NCBI RefSeq assembly: GCF_003402535.2
Contig: NZ_AP025171.1
Coordinates: 1,054,001 to 1,118,000 of the forward strand
From: Cupriavidus sp. P-10
GTDB lineage: Bacteria > Pseudomonadota > Gammaproteobacteria > Burkholderiales > Burkholderiaceae
Reading direction: 5' to 3'
Length of the DNA stretch: 64,000 nucleotides
A model generated the notes under the pieces. The model had not been told where the DNA came from. It did no database searches and worked only from the letters and a program-made list of their open reading frames with translations. The position numbers were made by a program, and so were the translations under genes. The stretch's first letter is position 1, and every line of letters begins with the position of its first letter. Of this stretch, positions 25,605 through 34,219 are shown piece by piece.

Positions 25605-26906
25605 TCATGCGCGTGCCGGCTCCGCCACACCCGCCGCGCGCTTGCGGCTGACCATCAACGCCAGCAGCGCCGCCACCAGGCAGGCCGCGCCGGCGGCATA
25701 CAGCGCCGGCGTATAGGTCAGCAGCAGCGTGCGAGTCATCCCTGCGCCGAAGGCAGCCACGGCCGCGCCGATCTGGTGGGCCGCGAAGATCCAGCCGAAC
25801 ACCATCGGCGCGCGCTCGCGCCCGAAGGTGGTTGCGGCCAGCTTGACCGTCGGCGGCACCGTGGCGATCCAGTCCAGCCCGTAGAACATGGCAAAGATCG
25901 ACAGGCCGTAGAGCGTGAAGGTCGAATGCGGCAGCCAGAACAGCGACAGGCCGCGCAGCGCGTAGTACCAGAACAGCAGCTTGCGGCTGTCATAACGGTC
26001 CGACAGCCAGCCCGACAGGATGGTGCCGACAAAGTCGAAGGCGCCCATCATCGCCAGCGCCGACGCGGCCGGCACCGGACCCATGCCGAAGTCGCCGCAC
26101 AGCGCGATGAAGTGCGTCTGGATCAGGCCGTTGGTGCTCAGGCCGCAGATAAAGAAGGTGCCGGCAAGGACCCAGAAGGCCTGCGTGCGCGCGGCGTCGC
26201 GCAACACCACGAAGGGGCCGCGCAGCGTCAGCGGTGCCGGGGGCGCGGGCGGCTGCACCGGCGTCGCGGCCGGAACTTCGCCGAACGCCGCCAGGCCCAC
26301 ATCGGCGGGGCGGTTGCGCATCAGGCTCAGCACCAGCACTGCCAGCAGCGCGCACGCGGCCAGTACGGGCAGCACCGCGACACGCCAGCCCATATGCTCG
26401 ATCAGCCAGGCTGCCACCGGCAGGAACGCAAGCTGGCCGGTGGCCGAACTGGCGGTCAGGAGGCCGATGACCAGCCCGCGCCGGGCGCTGAACCAGCGGT
26501 TGGCAACCACGGCCGCCAGCACCAGCGCGGTCATCCCGGAGCCGACGCCCAGCATCAGCCCCCATGCGACGAAGAGCTGCCACAGTTCGGTCGACACCGT
26601 TGCCAGCGCCATGCCGCCCGCGATCAGCGCCAGCGCCGCGCAGACCACGTTGCGCACGCCGAAGCGCTCCATCAGGATGGCCGAGAACGGCGCCATCAGC
26701 CCGAACAGCGCAAAGCGGAAGGCCAGGATCGACGAGATCTCGTCGGTGTTCCAGCCCATCTCGCGTGCCAGCGGCGACAGGAACGCGCCGGGCAGGCCGA
26801 GCGCGGCCGAGGTGGTGAGCATCACCAGGAAAGTAAGGGCGGCGACCAGCCACGCGTAGTGGATGCCGCGCCGGTCGAGCCGGCTGGATAAGGCTTGCGC
26901 AAACAT
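25605..26906 (-). CDS. major facilitator superfamily transporter (monocarboxylate/oxalate-type)
   Basis: Protein of 433 residues with 12 hydrophobic segments and a central cytoplasmic loop (~residues 205-235, Pro/Ala-rich). The MFS loop motif is seen as LMERFGVRNVV and again as LSDRYDSRKLLFW. The N-terminal half GIHYAWLVAALTFLVMLTTSAALGLPGAFLSPL resembles the oxalate:formate/monocarboxylate (OFA/MCP) branch. Substrate unknown. AGAGAAA about 6 nt upstream of the ATG. It lies 112 nt downstream of, and in the same direction as, the TetR gene, and may be its target. Confidence 0.88.
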   Translation of the reverse strand: MFAQALSSRLDRRGIHYAWLVAALTFLVMLTTSAALGLPGAFLSPLAREMGWNTDEISSILAFRFALFGLMAPFSAILMERFGVRNVVCAALALIAGGMALATVSTELWQLFVAWGLMLGVGSGMTALVLAAVVANRWFSARRGLVIGLLTASSATGQLAFLPVAAWLIEHMGWRVAVLPVLAACALLAVLVLSLMRNRPADVGLAAFGEVPAATPVQPPAPPAPLTLRGPFVVLRDAARTQAFWVLAGTFFICGLSTNGLIQTHFIALCGDFGMGPVPAASALAMMGAFDFVGTILSGWLSDRYDSRKLLFWYYALRGLSLFWLPHSTFTLYGLSIFAMFYGLDWIATVPPTVKLAATTFGRERAPMVFGWIFAAHQIGAAVAAFGAGMTRTLLLTYTPALYAAGAACLVAALLALMVSRKRAAGVAEPARA

Positions 26907-27018
26907 TGGATTTCTCTGACCTGGGTTGGGGTAGCGACAGGCGAAAGGGGGCCTGCCCGCCGGCCCCGAAGGCGGCAGGGAGAAGGCCCGGCACGTGGTT
27001 GAAAACGGGTTTGGGGGA

Positions 27019-27612
27019 TTAGGCGGAACTGCCGAGCAAGCGGTTGCGGACGGCGTCGAGCATGGTGCCAGAGAGCGGATCGCCCTCGGTTGCGCGCGCC
27101 AGCGTCAGCGCGCCGACCAGCATGGCCATGCGGACCAGCGCTTCTTCCTCGCGCACCTGCGGGTCATCGCTGGCTACGGTCGTGGCCATGTCGTCGACCA
27201 GTACCTTGAAGCCGTCCAGGAAGGCCTGTCGCACCGGCTTGTCGGCGGGCTCGCGCGCCACGTCCACCGCCAGCGACGAGGCCGCGCAGCCAGCGCCCGG
27301 GTTGGCGCAGTGCGCAGCCGTCAGGTAAGGCTCGACCAGGTTGGCCAGCATCACGTGCCGGTCGCCGCCGGCGCGCGCCAGGCGGCGCTCCCAGCGCGCG
27401 GCGGACTCTTCAAAGGCGCGCTTGCAGGCCTGCGCGGCGAGGGCGTCCTTGGACGCGAAGTGGCCATAGAAGCCGCCGTGGGTCAGGCCGGCACCGGCCA
27501 TCAGCTCGGCGACGCTGACGCCATTCAGCCCGCGCTCGCGGAACAGGCGGGACGACGCCTGCTCGATCGCTTCGCGGTTCTTGTCGACTTGTTCGCGTGA
27601 TGCGCGTGCCAT
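27019..27612 (-). CDS. TetR family transcriptional repressor
   Basis: Protein of 197 residues with the TetR HTH at residues ~15-60 (IEQASSRLFRERGLNGVSVAELMAGAGLTHGGFYGHFASKDAL). The C-terminal domain has GCAASSLAVDVAREP, typical of the TetR_C_33-like group found next to SDR and efflux genes. AGGAG lies 9 nt before the ATG. It is divergent from the SDR gene, and the shared intergenic region contains a 22-bp dyad suited to a TetR dimer. The likely regulon is itself, the SDR and the downstream MFS gene (inference). Confidence 0.9.
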   Translation of the reverse strand: MARASREQVDKNREAIEQASSRLFRERGLNGVSVAELMAGAGLTHGGFYGHFASKDALAAQACKRAFEESAARWERRLARAGGDRHVMLANLVEPYLTAAHCANPGAGCAASSLAVDVAREPADKPVRQAFLDGFKVLVDDMATTVASDDPQVREEEALVRMAMLVGALTLARATEGDPLSGTMLDAVRNRLLGSSA

Positions 27613-27673
27613 GTGAAGGACTCCTCGGATTTCTGCCTTGACCGCAGTTTAGATGATGGCCATACTTTATTCA

Positions 27674-27695
27674 ATAGATGTCAGGCATCATCTAT
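27674..27695. promoter_or_regulatory. candidate TetR operator (ATAGATG-N8-CATCTAT)
   Basis: ATAGATG and CATCTAT are perfect 7-bp inverted arms with an 8-nt centre in the 132-base gap between the TetR and SDR genes. A further half-site, AGATGATG at 27651-27658, is complementary to CATCATCT inside the dyad. Position and symmetry fit autoregulation and control of the SDR gene. Confidence 0.6.
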
Positions 27696-27744
27696 AAGCA
27701 AGCCACAGGGCAAACTAACCGTCACCTTCAGGAGTCACCCCGTC

Positions 27745-28512
27745 ATGCAAAACCTTTTTGATTTGAGCGGCCGCGTTGCCGTCGTCACCGGATCCACCCG
27801 CGGCATGGGCCTCGCCATGGCGCGGGCGCTGGGCAGCGCCGGCGCCGCGGTGGTGGTGTCGGGACGCGACAGCGAAGCGGCGCGCACCGTCGCCACCCAA
27901 CTGGAAGCGGAAGGCATCCGTGCCACCGGCATCGCCTGTGACATTGCCGACGTCGACAGCGTGCGCGCCTTCGCCGAGCAGGCGCTGGCCGCCTACGGCC
28001 GGGTCGATGCGCTGGTCCTCAATGCGGCGGCCGGCGCCACGCCGGGTTCCATGCTGGCGCAAGGCCCTGAGTTGTTCGATGCGGCCATGGCCGGCAACGT
28101 GCGCGGCAACCTGATGCTGGTGAACGCGCTGGCGCCGCAGATGGCCGAGCGCCGCGATGGTTCGATCACTTTCATGTCGAGCATCGCGGCGAAGCGCGGC
28201 TCGGCGTTCCTTGGCCTGTACAGCGTGACCAAGGCAGCGATCGACCAGGCCATGCGCAGCCTGGCGCTGGAACTTGGCCCGTCAGGCATCAACGTCAATG
28301 CGATCAACCCGGGCCCGGTGCGCACGGAATTCTCTCGTGAAGCCCTGTGGGGCGATCCCGAGCGCGAAGCGCGGCTGGCCGCGGGCGTGCCGATGCGGCG
28401 CATCGGCGAGGCGGAGGACGTGGCGGGGCTGACGGTGCTGCTGGCTGCGCCGGCCGGACGCTTTATCCACGGCCAGAGCATCGGGGTGGATGGGGGCTTG
28501 TCGGCACAATAA
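27745..28512 (+). CDS. short-chain dehydrogenase/reductase (classical SDR)
   Basis: Protein of 255 residues. Rossmann motif TGSTRGMGLA (TGxxxGxG) at residues ~13-22, LVLNAAAG in place of NNAG, catalytic Ser in FMSSIA and Tyr/Lys in YSVTKAA, and the C-terminal GxxxxVDGG block (GQSIGVDGGLSAQ). It should use NAD(P)(H) to oxidise or reduce a carbonyl or alcohol. AGGAG about 10 nt upstream supports the ATG at 27745; the frame to 27613 overlaps the operator region and is unlikely. Probably controlled by the divergent TetR. Confidence 0.9.
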   Translation: MQNLFDLSGRVAVVTGSTRGMGLAMARALGSAGAAVVVSGRDSEAARTVATQLEAEGIRATGIACDIADVDSVRAFAEQALAAYGRVDALVLNAAAGATPGSMLAQGPELFDAAMAGNVRGNLMLVNALAPQMAERRDGSITFMSSIAAKRGSAFLGLYSVTKAAIDQAMRSLALELGPSGINVNAINPGPVRTEFSREALWGDPEREARLAAGVPMRRIGEAEDVAGLTVLLAAPAGRFIHGQSIGVDGGLSAQ

Positions 28513-28546
28513 GGCGATGCGTGCCAGGCGAAGCGGCACGATTTGA

Positions 28547-28589
28547 ACGGCCATCGGCAAATCACTATGATGAATTTCCCGATGGCCGT
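28547..28589. promoter_or_regulatory. inverted repeat after the SDR gene
   Basis: ACGGCCATCGG (28547-28557) and CCGATGGCCGT (28579-28589) are perfect 11-bp arms around a 21-nt AT-richer centre. No T-tract follows. It could be a weak terminator for the SDR gene or a regulatory dyad for the cupin; it runs directly into the tandem repeats. Confidence 0.45.
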
Positions 28590-28639
28590 CAGAGTGCCGT
28601 CAGAGCGCGGTTAGGGCGCCGTTACAGCGCCGTTGGAGC
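28585..28639 (+). repeat. 11-bp tandem repeat, unit GCCGTYASAGC
   Basis: Five consecutive 11-bp units: GCCGTCAGAGT, GCCGTCAGAGC, GCGGTTAGGGC, GCCGTTACAGC, GCCGTTGGAGC. The last ends 52 nt before the cupin start codon. The unit length equals that of the repeat at 7725-7779 although the sequence is unrelated; copies here have diverged, so this array is older. Confidence 0.85.
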
Positions 28640-28691
28640 CTGGAAATGCCGGCCTGGCGCCCAGCCTGCCGGGACAGCGGAGCATTGCATC

Positions 28692-29141
28692 ATGCAGACA
28701 ACCAGCCCGAGCGTTGCGTCGACCCTGGTGGCGGTGCGGCCCGACAGCGCAATTGCCACCAGCCAGAAGCTGCCGTATTTCGTTGGCATCTCCGCCACGA
28801 CGACAGGCGCCAGGGCTTTGTCGATGCACCTGGTCGTGGTCCCGCCCGGCGCGCACGCGGAAGCCCATGTGCATTGCGAGCATGAGACTGCTATCTACGT
28901 GCTGGAGGGCAGGGTCGAAACCCGCTACGGCCCCGGCCTGCGAGACTCCGTGGTCACTGAAGCGGGTGACTTCCTGTTTATTCCACCCGGCGTTCCGCAC
29001 CAGCCGTTCAATCTCAGTGCCACCGAGCCGGCCCGCGCCATCGTTGCCCGGAACAGTCCGGACGAGCAGGAGAGGGTACTGCCGTACGACCCGGCCGCGG
29101 ACCACGAGGCCTCTGGCGATACAACTATTCGGTCGCCGTGA
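28692..29141 (+). CDS. cupin-domain protein
   Basis: Protein of 149 residues, a single cupin barrel. Motif 1 is PPGAHAEAHVHCEHETAIYVLEGRVETRYG (metal-ligand pattern HxHx4E) and motif 2 AGDFLFIPPGVPHQPFN with the later His. Such proteins bind a metal and act as dioxygenases, isomerases or sensors; nothing specifies which. The start at 28692 is preceded by GGAG at about 12 nt. Its 3' end overlaps the convergent Bug gene by 17 bases. Confidence 0.8.
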   Translation: MQTTSPSVASTLVAVRPDSAIATSQKLPYFVGISATTTGARALSMHLVVVPPGAHAEAHVHCEHETAIYVLEGRVETRYGPGLRDSVVTEAGDFLFIPPGVPHQPFNLSATEPARAIVARNSPDEQERVLPYDPAADHEASGDTTIRSP

Positions 29142-30117
29142 ACCCGGAAGCCATGACCACAGGCCTCCATCGCGCCCGCTGGTCCTGGATCGTCTGACGC
29201 AGTGCCGTCGCCGGCTGGCCATTCAGTTCCATGCCCAACGTCGCCATCTTGTCGCGGATGTCGCGCGCACGGACCGCCTCCAGCAGCGCTTTCTCCAGTC
29301 GGGCAACGGTGGCGGGCGGGGTGCCCGCCGGCAAGAACGCCGAGTACCACCCGGAGGCAGTCTCAAAGCCGGGTGCCCCGGCTTCTGCCAGCGTCGGCAC
29401 GTCAGGCAACAGTGATGAGCGCCTGGTGCCGGTAACGCCGAGGAAGCGGATCTTGCCGGCGCGATACAACTCCATCTGCCCGGCAATGGCGTCGATGCCA
29501 ATAGGCAGCGTGCCACCGATTTCGTCGGTCAGCATCATCACCACGCCCCGGTACGCCGTCGGTGTCAGCGGCACACCGATTTCCTTGCTGAGGGTGACGA
29601 CGCCGAAATGAATGCTGCCGCCGAGGGTAACCAGTCCGACTCCGCCTTTTGACGGATCGCGCTTCACCCACGCCAGGTATTCCTGCATGGTCCGGTACGG
29701 CTGGCTGACGCTGGTCGATGCCACCAGCGGAACATCGGCCAGGTAGGCGACAGGGACCAGGTCCTTGTCCGGATCGTAGGGCAGTTGCTTGTAGGTCAGC
29801 GGGAAGATCGTGAACGGGGGCGCCGGCGAAATCAGCAGCGTCTTGCCGTCAGGCGGCGAGCGCCGGACATTGTCCAGCGCCAGGCGGGCTGAAGCGCCCG
29901 GACGATTCTCCACCAGCACCGGCGTGTCGAGGGAGACGCGCAGCTTCTCCGCCAGCGCGCGGGCAAAGATGTCGAGTGCGCCGCCAGGCGCGAATCCAAC
30001 CACGATGCGCAGCGGGGTATCGGTTGGGGCCGCGAGCGCGGTGGCCGGCAAGGCGCCCATGCCCAACGCGAGGGAAATGCCGACTGCAAGGTTGCGCAGT
30101 GCGAATCGGACCGGCAT
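29125..30117 (-). CDS. Bug-family tripartite tricarboxylate transporter substrate-binding protein
   Basis: Protein of 330 residues with a signal peptide (VGISLALGMGALPATALAAP). Bug features: PLRIVVGFAPGGALDIFARALAEKL, ENRPGASARLALDNV, GKTLLISP, and the late FLGVTGTRRSSLLPDVPTLAEAG block. It captures a carboxylate-like ligand in the periplasm. No TctA/TctB membrane genes are nearby, as is common for orphan Bug proteins in Cupriavidus and Bordetella. GGAGAC before the ATG at 30117 sets the start. Last gene of an apparent three-gene operon (36-nt gap to the M81 gene). Confidence 0.92.
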   Translation of the reverse strand: MPVRFALRNLAVGISLALGMGALPATALAAPTDTPLRIVVGFAPGGALDIFARALAEKLRVSLDTPVLVENRPGASARLALDNVRRSPPDGKTLLISPAPPFTIFPLTYKQLPYDPDKDLVPVAYLADVPLVASTSVSQPYRTMQEYLAWVKRDPSKGGVGLVTLGGSIHFGVVTLSKEIGVPLTPTAYRGVVMMLTDEIGGTLPIGIDAIAGQMELYRAGKIRFLGVTGTRRSSLLPDVPTLAEAGAPGFETASGWYSAFLPAGTPPATVARLEKALLEAVRARDIRDKMATLGMELNGQPATALRQTIQDQRARWRPVVMASGFTATE

Positions 30118-30152
30118 GGTGTCTCCTTTTGGAAGCAAGAATACTTCGATGG

Positions 30153-31655
30153 TCAGGCAGGCTGGATCGCGGCGTGTTTGTCCAGCGGATAGATAGGGCG
30201 GCGCAGGTTGCGGAAAGGGAACTGGCTGTAGTCCGAACTGCAGACGCCAGGGCCGGCCACCAGGACGATGTCCTTCGCAATCGGCTCGAAGCCGGCGCGG
30301 AAATGCTGGCGCGACTTGATCAGGACGTACTTTCGGCGTGACAAATCGATCCCGGCGTGGGTGAACACGCCCGTATCGAATGGCTCCTGCGGCTTCTCGC
30401 AGACGACGACCAGCGCGCCGTCCACGTCAAGCACCGCAGTCCGGCCCAGGCTGAGCCGCATGCCGGTGAACATCGGCCCGGTCACCTGGTAGGCGCCATC
30501 GGTGATGCATCGAACCTGTCCCGTCAGGCGCAGCGGCTTGCCCTTGAGTCCGAGCGCAGGCATATCGGTCTTTCCGCCGACGTCGACCGTTACCGTCTTG
30601 CCGACCCCCGCCTCGATCATCAGGGCCACGGCACCCGGATCCCAGAAGGGGCCGGCGACAACGTCCTTCAGCCCCTGCCGCAGCACTTCACCAAGGACCG
30701 TCATTTCGTCGGTCGGCCCACCCGCCCCGCAGTTGTCGCCGTGATCGACGAGGATCACGGGGCCCGCCTCGGCGTCGCGCGCACGTGCGATGGACGTCTC
30801 CATGGGCTCGAGCGGAAAGACGAAGTCGGCGCGGCGCTCCCATGCGGCGGCGCAGAGTTCGTCGAGCAGCTGCGCGCCCGCGTCGGCATGGTCCGCATCG
30901 GCCACCACGACCACCGTCAGGCCGACATGTGGAATATCCGCAAGCGGGAAGCCGCCGAAAATGGAGACGTTCAGCACCTCGCCGTCGCGCTCCGCGGCGA
31001 TGGCCCGATCCATGATGTCCTTCATCGGCTGCTCGCGCGGCGTCTGGCGCAGCATATGGGTAAGCATCGGCAGCGTCCGCCACAGCATGACCGGGCGGAC
31101 TTCGTCACGAAGCGCCGCCATCAACGTCTGCGCCGCGCGCGCCCCGGTCTCGTACACGTCCACGTGCGGGTAGGTCCGATAGCCGGCAATGACGGTGGCG
31201 TTTTCCACCAGTGCCTTGCTGAAGTTGGCATGGAAATCGAGCGATACCGCGATCGGTACTTCCGGCGCGGCGGCGCGGATCCGTGCAAGCAGTTCGCCTT
31301 CGGCATCCGCAAGGCCCTCGGCCACCATCGCACCGTGCAGGTCGAGCATGACCGCGTCGCAGCCTTCGCGCACGGCCTCGACGATCGTGGCCGACATCGA
31401 TTCGAAGGCTTCCCGCGTCACCACCCCGCTCGGTACGGCATTTGCCATCAGCGGCATCACGAACTCGTCGCCCTGGGCAACAACCAGGTCCATGAACGCC
31501 GCCGCGGCGCTGTTGGTGCCCTGGCAGGCGCGCACCGCGTCGTCGCCATAGAGCGGGCCATCGGTGCTGCTGCCGCGGCTGAAGGCAGAGAGCGGCGTGG
31601 GAATCGGCGAGAAGGTATTGGTCTCATGCCGCATCAGGGCGATGACGAAGCGCAT
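30153..31655 (-). CDS. M81 family metallopeptidase (MlrC-like amidohydrolase)
   Basis: Protein of 500 residues. The N-terminal start FVIALMRHETNTFSP and the metal-binding blocks MLDLHGAMVAEG, VSLDFHANFS and GYRTYPHVDVYETG are those of the M81/MlrC family; the C-terminal half carries VDHGDNCGAGGPTDE and the MlrC_C domain. MlrC is named from the microcystin degradation pathway, where it cleaves linear peptide products, but relatives in Burkholderiales act on unknown amides or peptides. GGAG 9 nt upstream. It sits between two Bug receptor genes and probably hydrolyses their ligand or a product (inference). Confidence 0.9.
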   Translation of the reverse strand: MRFVIALMRHETNTFSPIPTPLSAFSRGSSTDGPLYGDDAVRACQGTNSAAAAFMDLVVAQGDEFVMPLMANAVPSGVVTREAFESMSATIVEAVREGCDAVMLDLHGAMVAEGLADAEGELLARIRAAAPEVPIAVSLDFHANFSKALVENATVIAGYRTYPHVDVYETGARAAQTLMAALRDEVRPVMLWRTLPMLTHMLRQTPREQPMKDIMDRAIAAERDGEVLNVSIFGGFPLADIPHVGLTVVVVADADHADAGAQLLDELCAAAWERRADFVFPLEPMETSIARARDAEAGPVILVDHGDNCGAGGPTDEMTVLGEVLRQGLKDVVAGPFWDPGAVALMIEAGVGKTVTVDVGGKTDMPALGLKGKPLRLTGQVRCITDGAYQVTGPMFTGMRLSLGRTAVLDVDGALVVVCEKPQEPFDTGVFTHAGIDLSRRKYVLIKSRQHFRAGFEPIAKDIVLVAGPGVCSSDYSQFPFRNLRRPIYPLDKHAAIQPA

Positions 31656-31688
31656 TGGTGGGCTCCAGAAATTGAGTCGGACGTAATG

Positions 31689-32687
31689 TCAGTTGGATTC
31701 GAGATTGACCATGCGGGCGATGGCGCCATAGCGCACGGTTTCGGCATGGATCAGGCGCCGGCTTTCCGCGGGCGTGGTGAGGACCGGCTCGTAGGCGAGC
31801 GCCTGGAGCCGTTCGAGAAAATCAGGCTCCTGCACGCTGGCGCGCACTTCCCGGTACAGCCGTTCCACGATGGCATCCGGCGTGCCGGTCTTGGCCACGA
31901 GTGCCAGGTTGGCGCGCACGAGCAGGGCATCCTTGCTGTCGGCAGCCTGCCGCTCCAGCCTGGGGAACTGCGTGACCGTCGCCGCTTGCAGCACGGCCAG
32001 CGGCTTGACCTTGCCGTCACCGACATAGCTGATGGATGAGCCGATGACATCCACATGGGCATCGGTCTGGCCGCCAATCAGGTCCGACATGGCCGGCGGA
32101 GAGCCGCGATACGGCACGATGGTGAAGTCCAGCCCGTTGCGGCGCTTCCAGTCCGCAAGGCCGAGATGCGCCGCGCCGGCGACTGCATTGATGCTAATCG
32201 AGACCTTGCCCGGGTGCTTGACGATGTAGTCCCTGAGTTCGGTCAGGTTCATCTGCTTGCGGTCCGCCCGCGTGACGATCCAGTGCGGCACGGTGTTCAC
32301 GATGGTGATGGGCGTGAAATCCCGATCGGGGTTGTAGCGCAATCCCTTGACGGTATGCGGATTGATGTTCAGCGTGCCATCGCTCGCGAGCAGCAGGGTA
32401 TTGCCGTCGGCCTTCTCCTTCAGTACCGACATGACGCCCGGCACGGTAGCGCCGCCGGCGATGTTCTCCACCACCACCGGCTGCCCGAGCCGCTGTTCCA
32501 GCTTGCGAGCCAGGGTGCGGCCCACGATGTCGTAGGAACCGCCCGCGGGAAAGGGCACCACCAGCCGCAGCGGCCGATCCGGCCATGCCGCGGCAGCGGC
32601 GGGATGCATCGCGACAAGCATGGTGCCCATCATGGCGCCTGCCATCGCCCCGCGTACGATCCTGGCAAAAGTGTTCAGTGTGATCAT
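31689..32687 (-). CDS. Bug-family tripartite tricarboxylate transporter substrate-binding protein
   Basis: Protein of 332 residues with a signal peptide ending AMHPAAAAAWP. Conserved Bug blocks: PLRLVVPFPAGGSYDIVGRTLARKL, VVENIAGGATVPGV, NTLLLASDGTLNINPHT, FTIVPYRGSPPAMSDLIGGQTDAHVD. First gene of the operon Bug-M81-Bug, with AGGAGGAGG upstream of the ATG, one of the strongest ribosome sites in the window. Divergent from a LysR gene that may control it. Ligand unknown. Confidence 0.92.
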   Translation of the reverse strand: MITLNTFARIVRGAMAGAMMGTMLVAMHPAAAAAWPDRPLRLVVPFPAGGSYDIVGRTLARKLEQRLGQPVVVENIAGGATVPGVMSVLKEKADGNTLLLASDGTLNINPHTVKGLRYNPDRDFTPITIVNTVPHWIVTRADRKQMNLTELRDYIVKHPGKVSISINAVAGAAHLGLADWKRRNGLDFTIVPYRGSPPAMSDLIGGQTDAHVDVIGSSISYVGDGKVKPLAVLQAATVTQFPRLERQAADSKDALLVRANLALVAKTGTPDAIVERLYREVRASVQEPDFLERLQALAYEPVLTTPAESRRLIHAETVRYGAIARMVNLESN

Positions 32688-32718
32688 CGGTCCTCCTCCT
32701 GGGGGTCTTGCGCCGCGC

Positions 32719-32748
32719 TTGTATTGATGGAATGGCGCCGACTATAAG
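32719..32748 (+). promoter_or_regulatory. candidate sigma70-type promoter for the LysR gene
   Basis: TTGTAT (32719-32724) and TATAAG (32743-32748) are separated by 18 nt, about 100 nt before the LysR start. Downstream at 32791-32806 is a small dyad, AACC-AAAT-GGTT, which may be a regulator site in this AT-richer divergent region. Confidence 0.35.
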
Positions 32749-32848
32749 GGATCGATGTCTCTACCAAAAGCGAATAAAAGTCTTTGTAGATCAACCAAAT
32801 GGTTAACTCTTAGAATGCGGCTATCCCACTGCTACTTGTTGTCCAGCG

Positions 32849-33901
32849 ATGCCCAATGATCCCGCCCGTACTGTCCAGGAATCCGCCCAGTCCATGCTTG
32901 GCCGCCTCAAGCTGCGTCATCTCCGCCTCGTTCTCGCACTCAGCGAAGCGGGTACGGCGGCGGCGGTGGCCGAGCGCCTGCATGTCAGTCCGGCTGCGGT
33001 GTCGAAGTCATTGGGGGAAATCGAGGACATCGTCGGCACGCCGCTCTATGTCAGGGGCCGGCGCGGCCTGGTGCTGACCGAGCCAGGCCGCGAGATGGCG
33101 GCGCACGCCAAGGTGATGCTGGCGCAGTTCGAGCGGCTGGCGGAATCGCTGCACGCGGTGCGTGCGGGCAGCCAGGGCGAATTGCGCATTGCCTTTCGGA
33201 CGATCTCGGTGCAGCCGCTGCTGGCGCAGGCGATGACCGATTTCCACCGCGACAATCCGCGCGTCGAAATCAGCGTGATCGAGGGCGGCATCGGCGAAAT
33301 GACGGAGCAGCTGATCGACGGCTCGCTCGACATGCTGTTCGCCTACGACGATCCTCGCCTGTCGCGGCCGGCATTGCGGACCACGCCGGTGGTCCCGGCC
33401 CAGAAGGTCGTCATCGTGGCCAGCCGCGACCACCCGTTGCTGGCGCGCCGGAAGATTGCGGCACAGGCATTGTCATCCGAGCGGTGGTGCATACCAGCGG
33501 CCGGTTCACGCATGCTCCACCTGCTTCACACGGCGTTCCACGCCTTTGGCGTCGCGCCGCCGGCATCGGGCATCCGCACCAGCGATGTCGCCGCTACCGC
33601 AAGCCTGATGCAGACCGGGCACTACCTTGCCGTCTTCCCCGAGCGGATCGCCGCGCAGCTCTGCGAGGCCAAGGTTGCGCGCATCCTCCGCTTCGACCTG
33701 TGCAGCCACGTGGAGCCGGTCGTCGTGGTCTGGAATGGCGATGTCACGCCGCGGCCGGCGGCGCAGCGTTTCCGTGACCTGGTCGTGGAGCGGGCCAACC
33801 TGGGCGCCTGGCAGCACGAAGACGTGCCGGTGCTGGGCGCGCGCGCCGTGGCTGCGGCGGGCATGGTGGACCGGAAACCGAAGCCGTCAGCGAAACCGTA
33901 A
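32849..33901 (+). CDS. LysR-type transcriptional regulator (CbbR/GbpR-like branch)
   Basis: Protein of 350 residues. The HTH is at residues ~20-80 (LKLRHLRLVLALSEAGTAAAVAERLHVSPAAVSKSLGEIEDIVGTPLYVRGRRGLVLTEPG), with AAVSKSL recalling the GbpR/galactose-binding branch. The effector domain contains GELRIAFRTISVQPLLAQAM and DPRLSRPALRTTPV. It is divergent from the Bug-M81-Bug operon and upstream of the acetamidase/XapX genes, so it could control either side. The Lys/Pro-rich tail is probably disordered. Confidence 0.9.
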   Translation: MPNDPARTVQESAQSMLGRLKLRHLRLVLALSEAGTAAAVAERLHVSPAAVSKSLGEIEDIVGTPLYVRGRRGLVLTEPGREMAAHAKVMLAQFERLAESLHAVRAGSQGELRIAFRTISVQPLLAQAMTDFHRDNPRVEISVIEGGIGEMTEQLIDGSLDMLFAYDDPRLSRPALRTTPVVPAQKVVIVASRDHPLLARRKIAAQALSSERWCIPAAGSRMLHLLHTAFHAFGVAPPASGIRTSDVAATASLMQTGHYLAVFPERIAAQLCEAKVARILRFDLCSHVEPVVVVWNGDVTPRPAAQRFRDLVVERANLGAWQHEDVPVLGARAVAAAGMVDRKPKPSAKP

Positions 33902-34085
33902 GCAACGCGGGTCCGATGCATGCCCCGATCGCTCCCGCCCCCGCGCAGGTTTACCCTGGTACGCACCAACACAAGTCATTGGGGCGTATCGCCCTATTGG
34001 TCCTGCACCGGCCATTTCTAGTATGGAGTCACCGCGCGGCACCGCAAGCACTGCGGCGCGGTATCCAGGCTTTCCTGCCCGGACG

Positions 34086-34115
34086 TGAATCGCCGAGTTC
34101 AATCATGGCGATTCA
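34086..34115. promoter_or_regulatory. inverted repeat TGAATCGCC-N12-GGCGATTCA upstream of the acetamidase gene
   Basis: Perfect 9-bp arms around a 12-nt centre, 104 nt before the acetamidase start, in the 318-base gap 33902-34219 between the LysR and acetamidase genes. No T-tract follows, so an operator or leader structure is more likely than a terminator. A 71-residue open frame across this gap (33916-34131) has no protein-like character; I see no other gene there. Confidence 0.45.
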
Positions 34116-34219
34116 TGAGAAACACGAATAGCCGATATCACCCCTCTGCCTGACCGGGTACAGCTGAGCACCGAGTGAGCGGCTGGGGATGCGGCTGCAA
34201 AAAATATCCAGGAGACAAC

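Noticed and set aside
33916..34131. A 71-codon frame between the LysR and acetamidase genes
   Set aside because: No ribosome site, no protein-like pattern, and it runs through the 34086-34115 inverted repeat.
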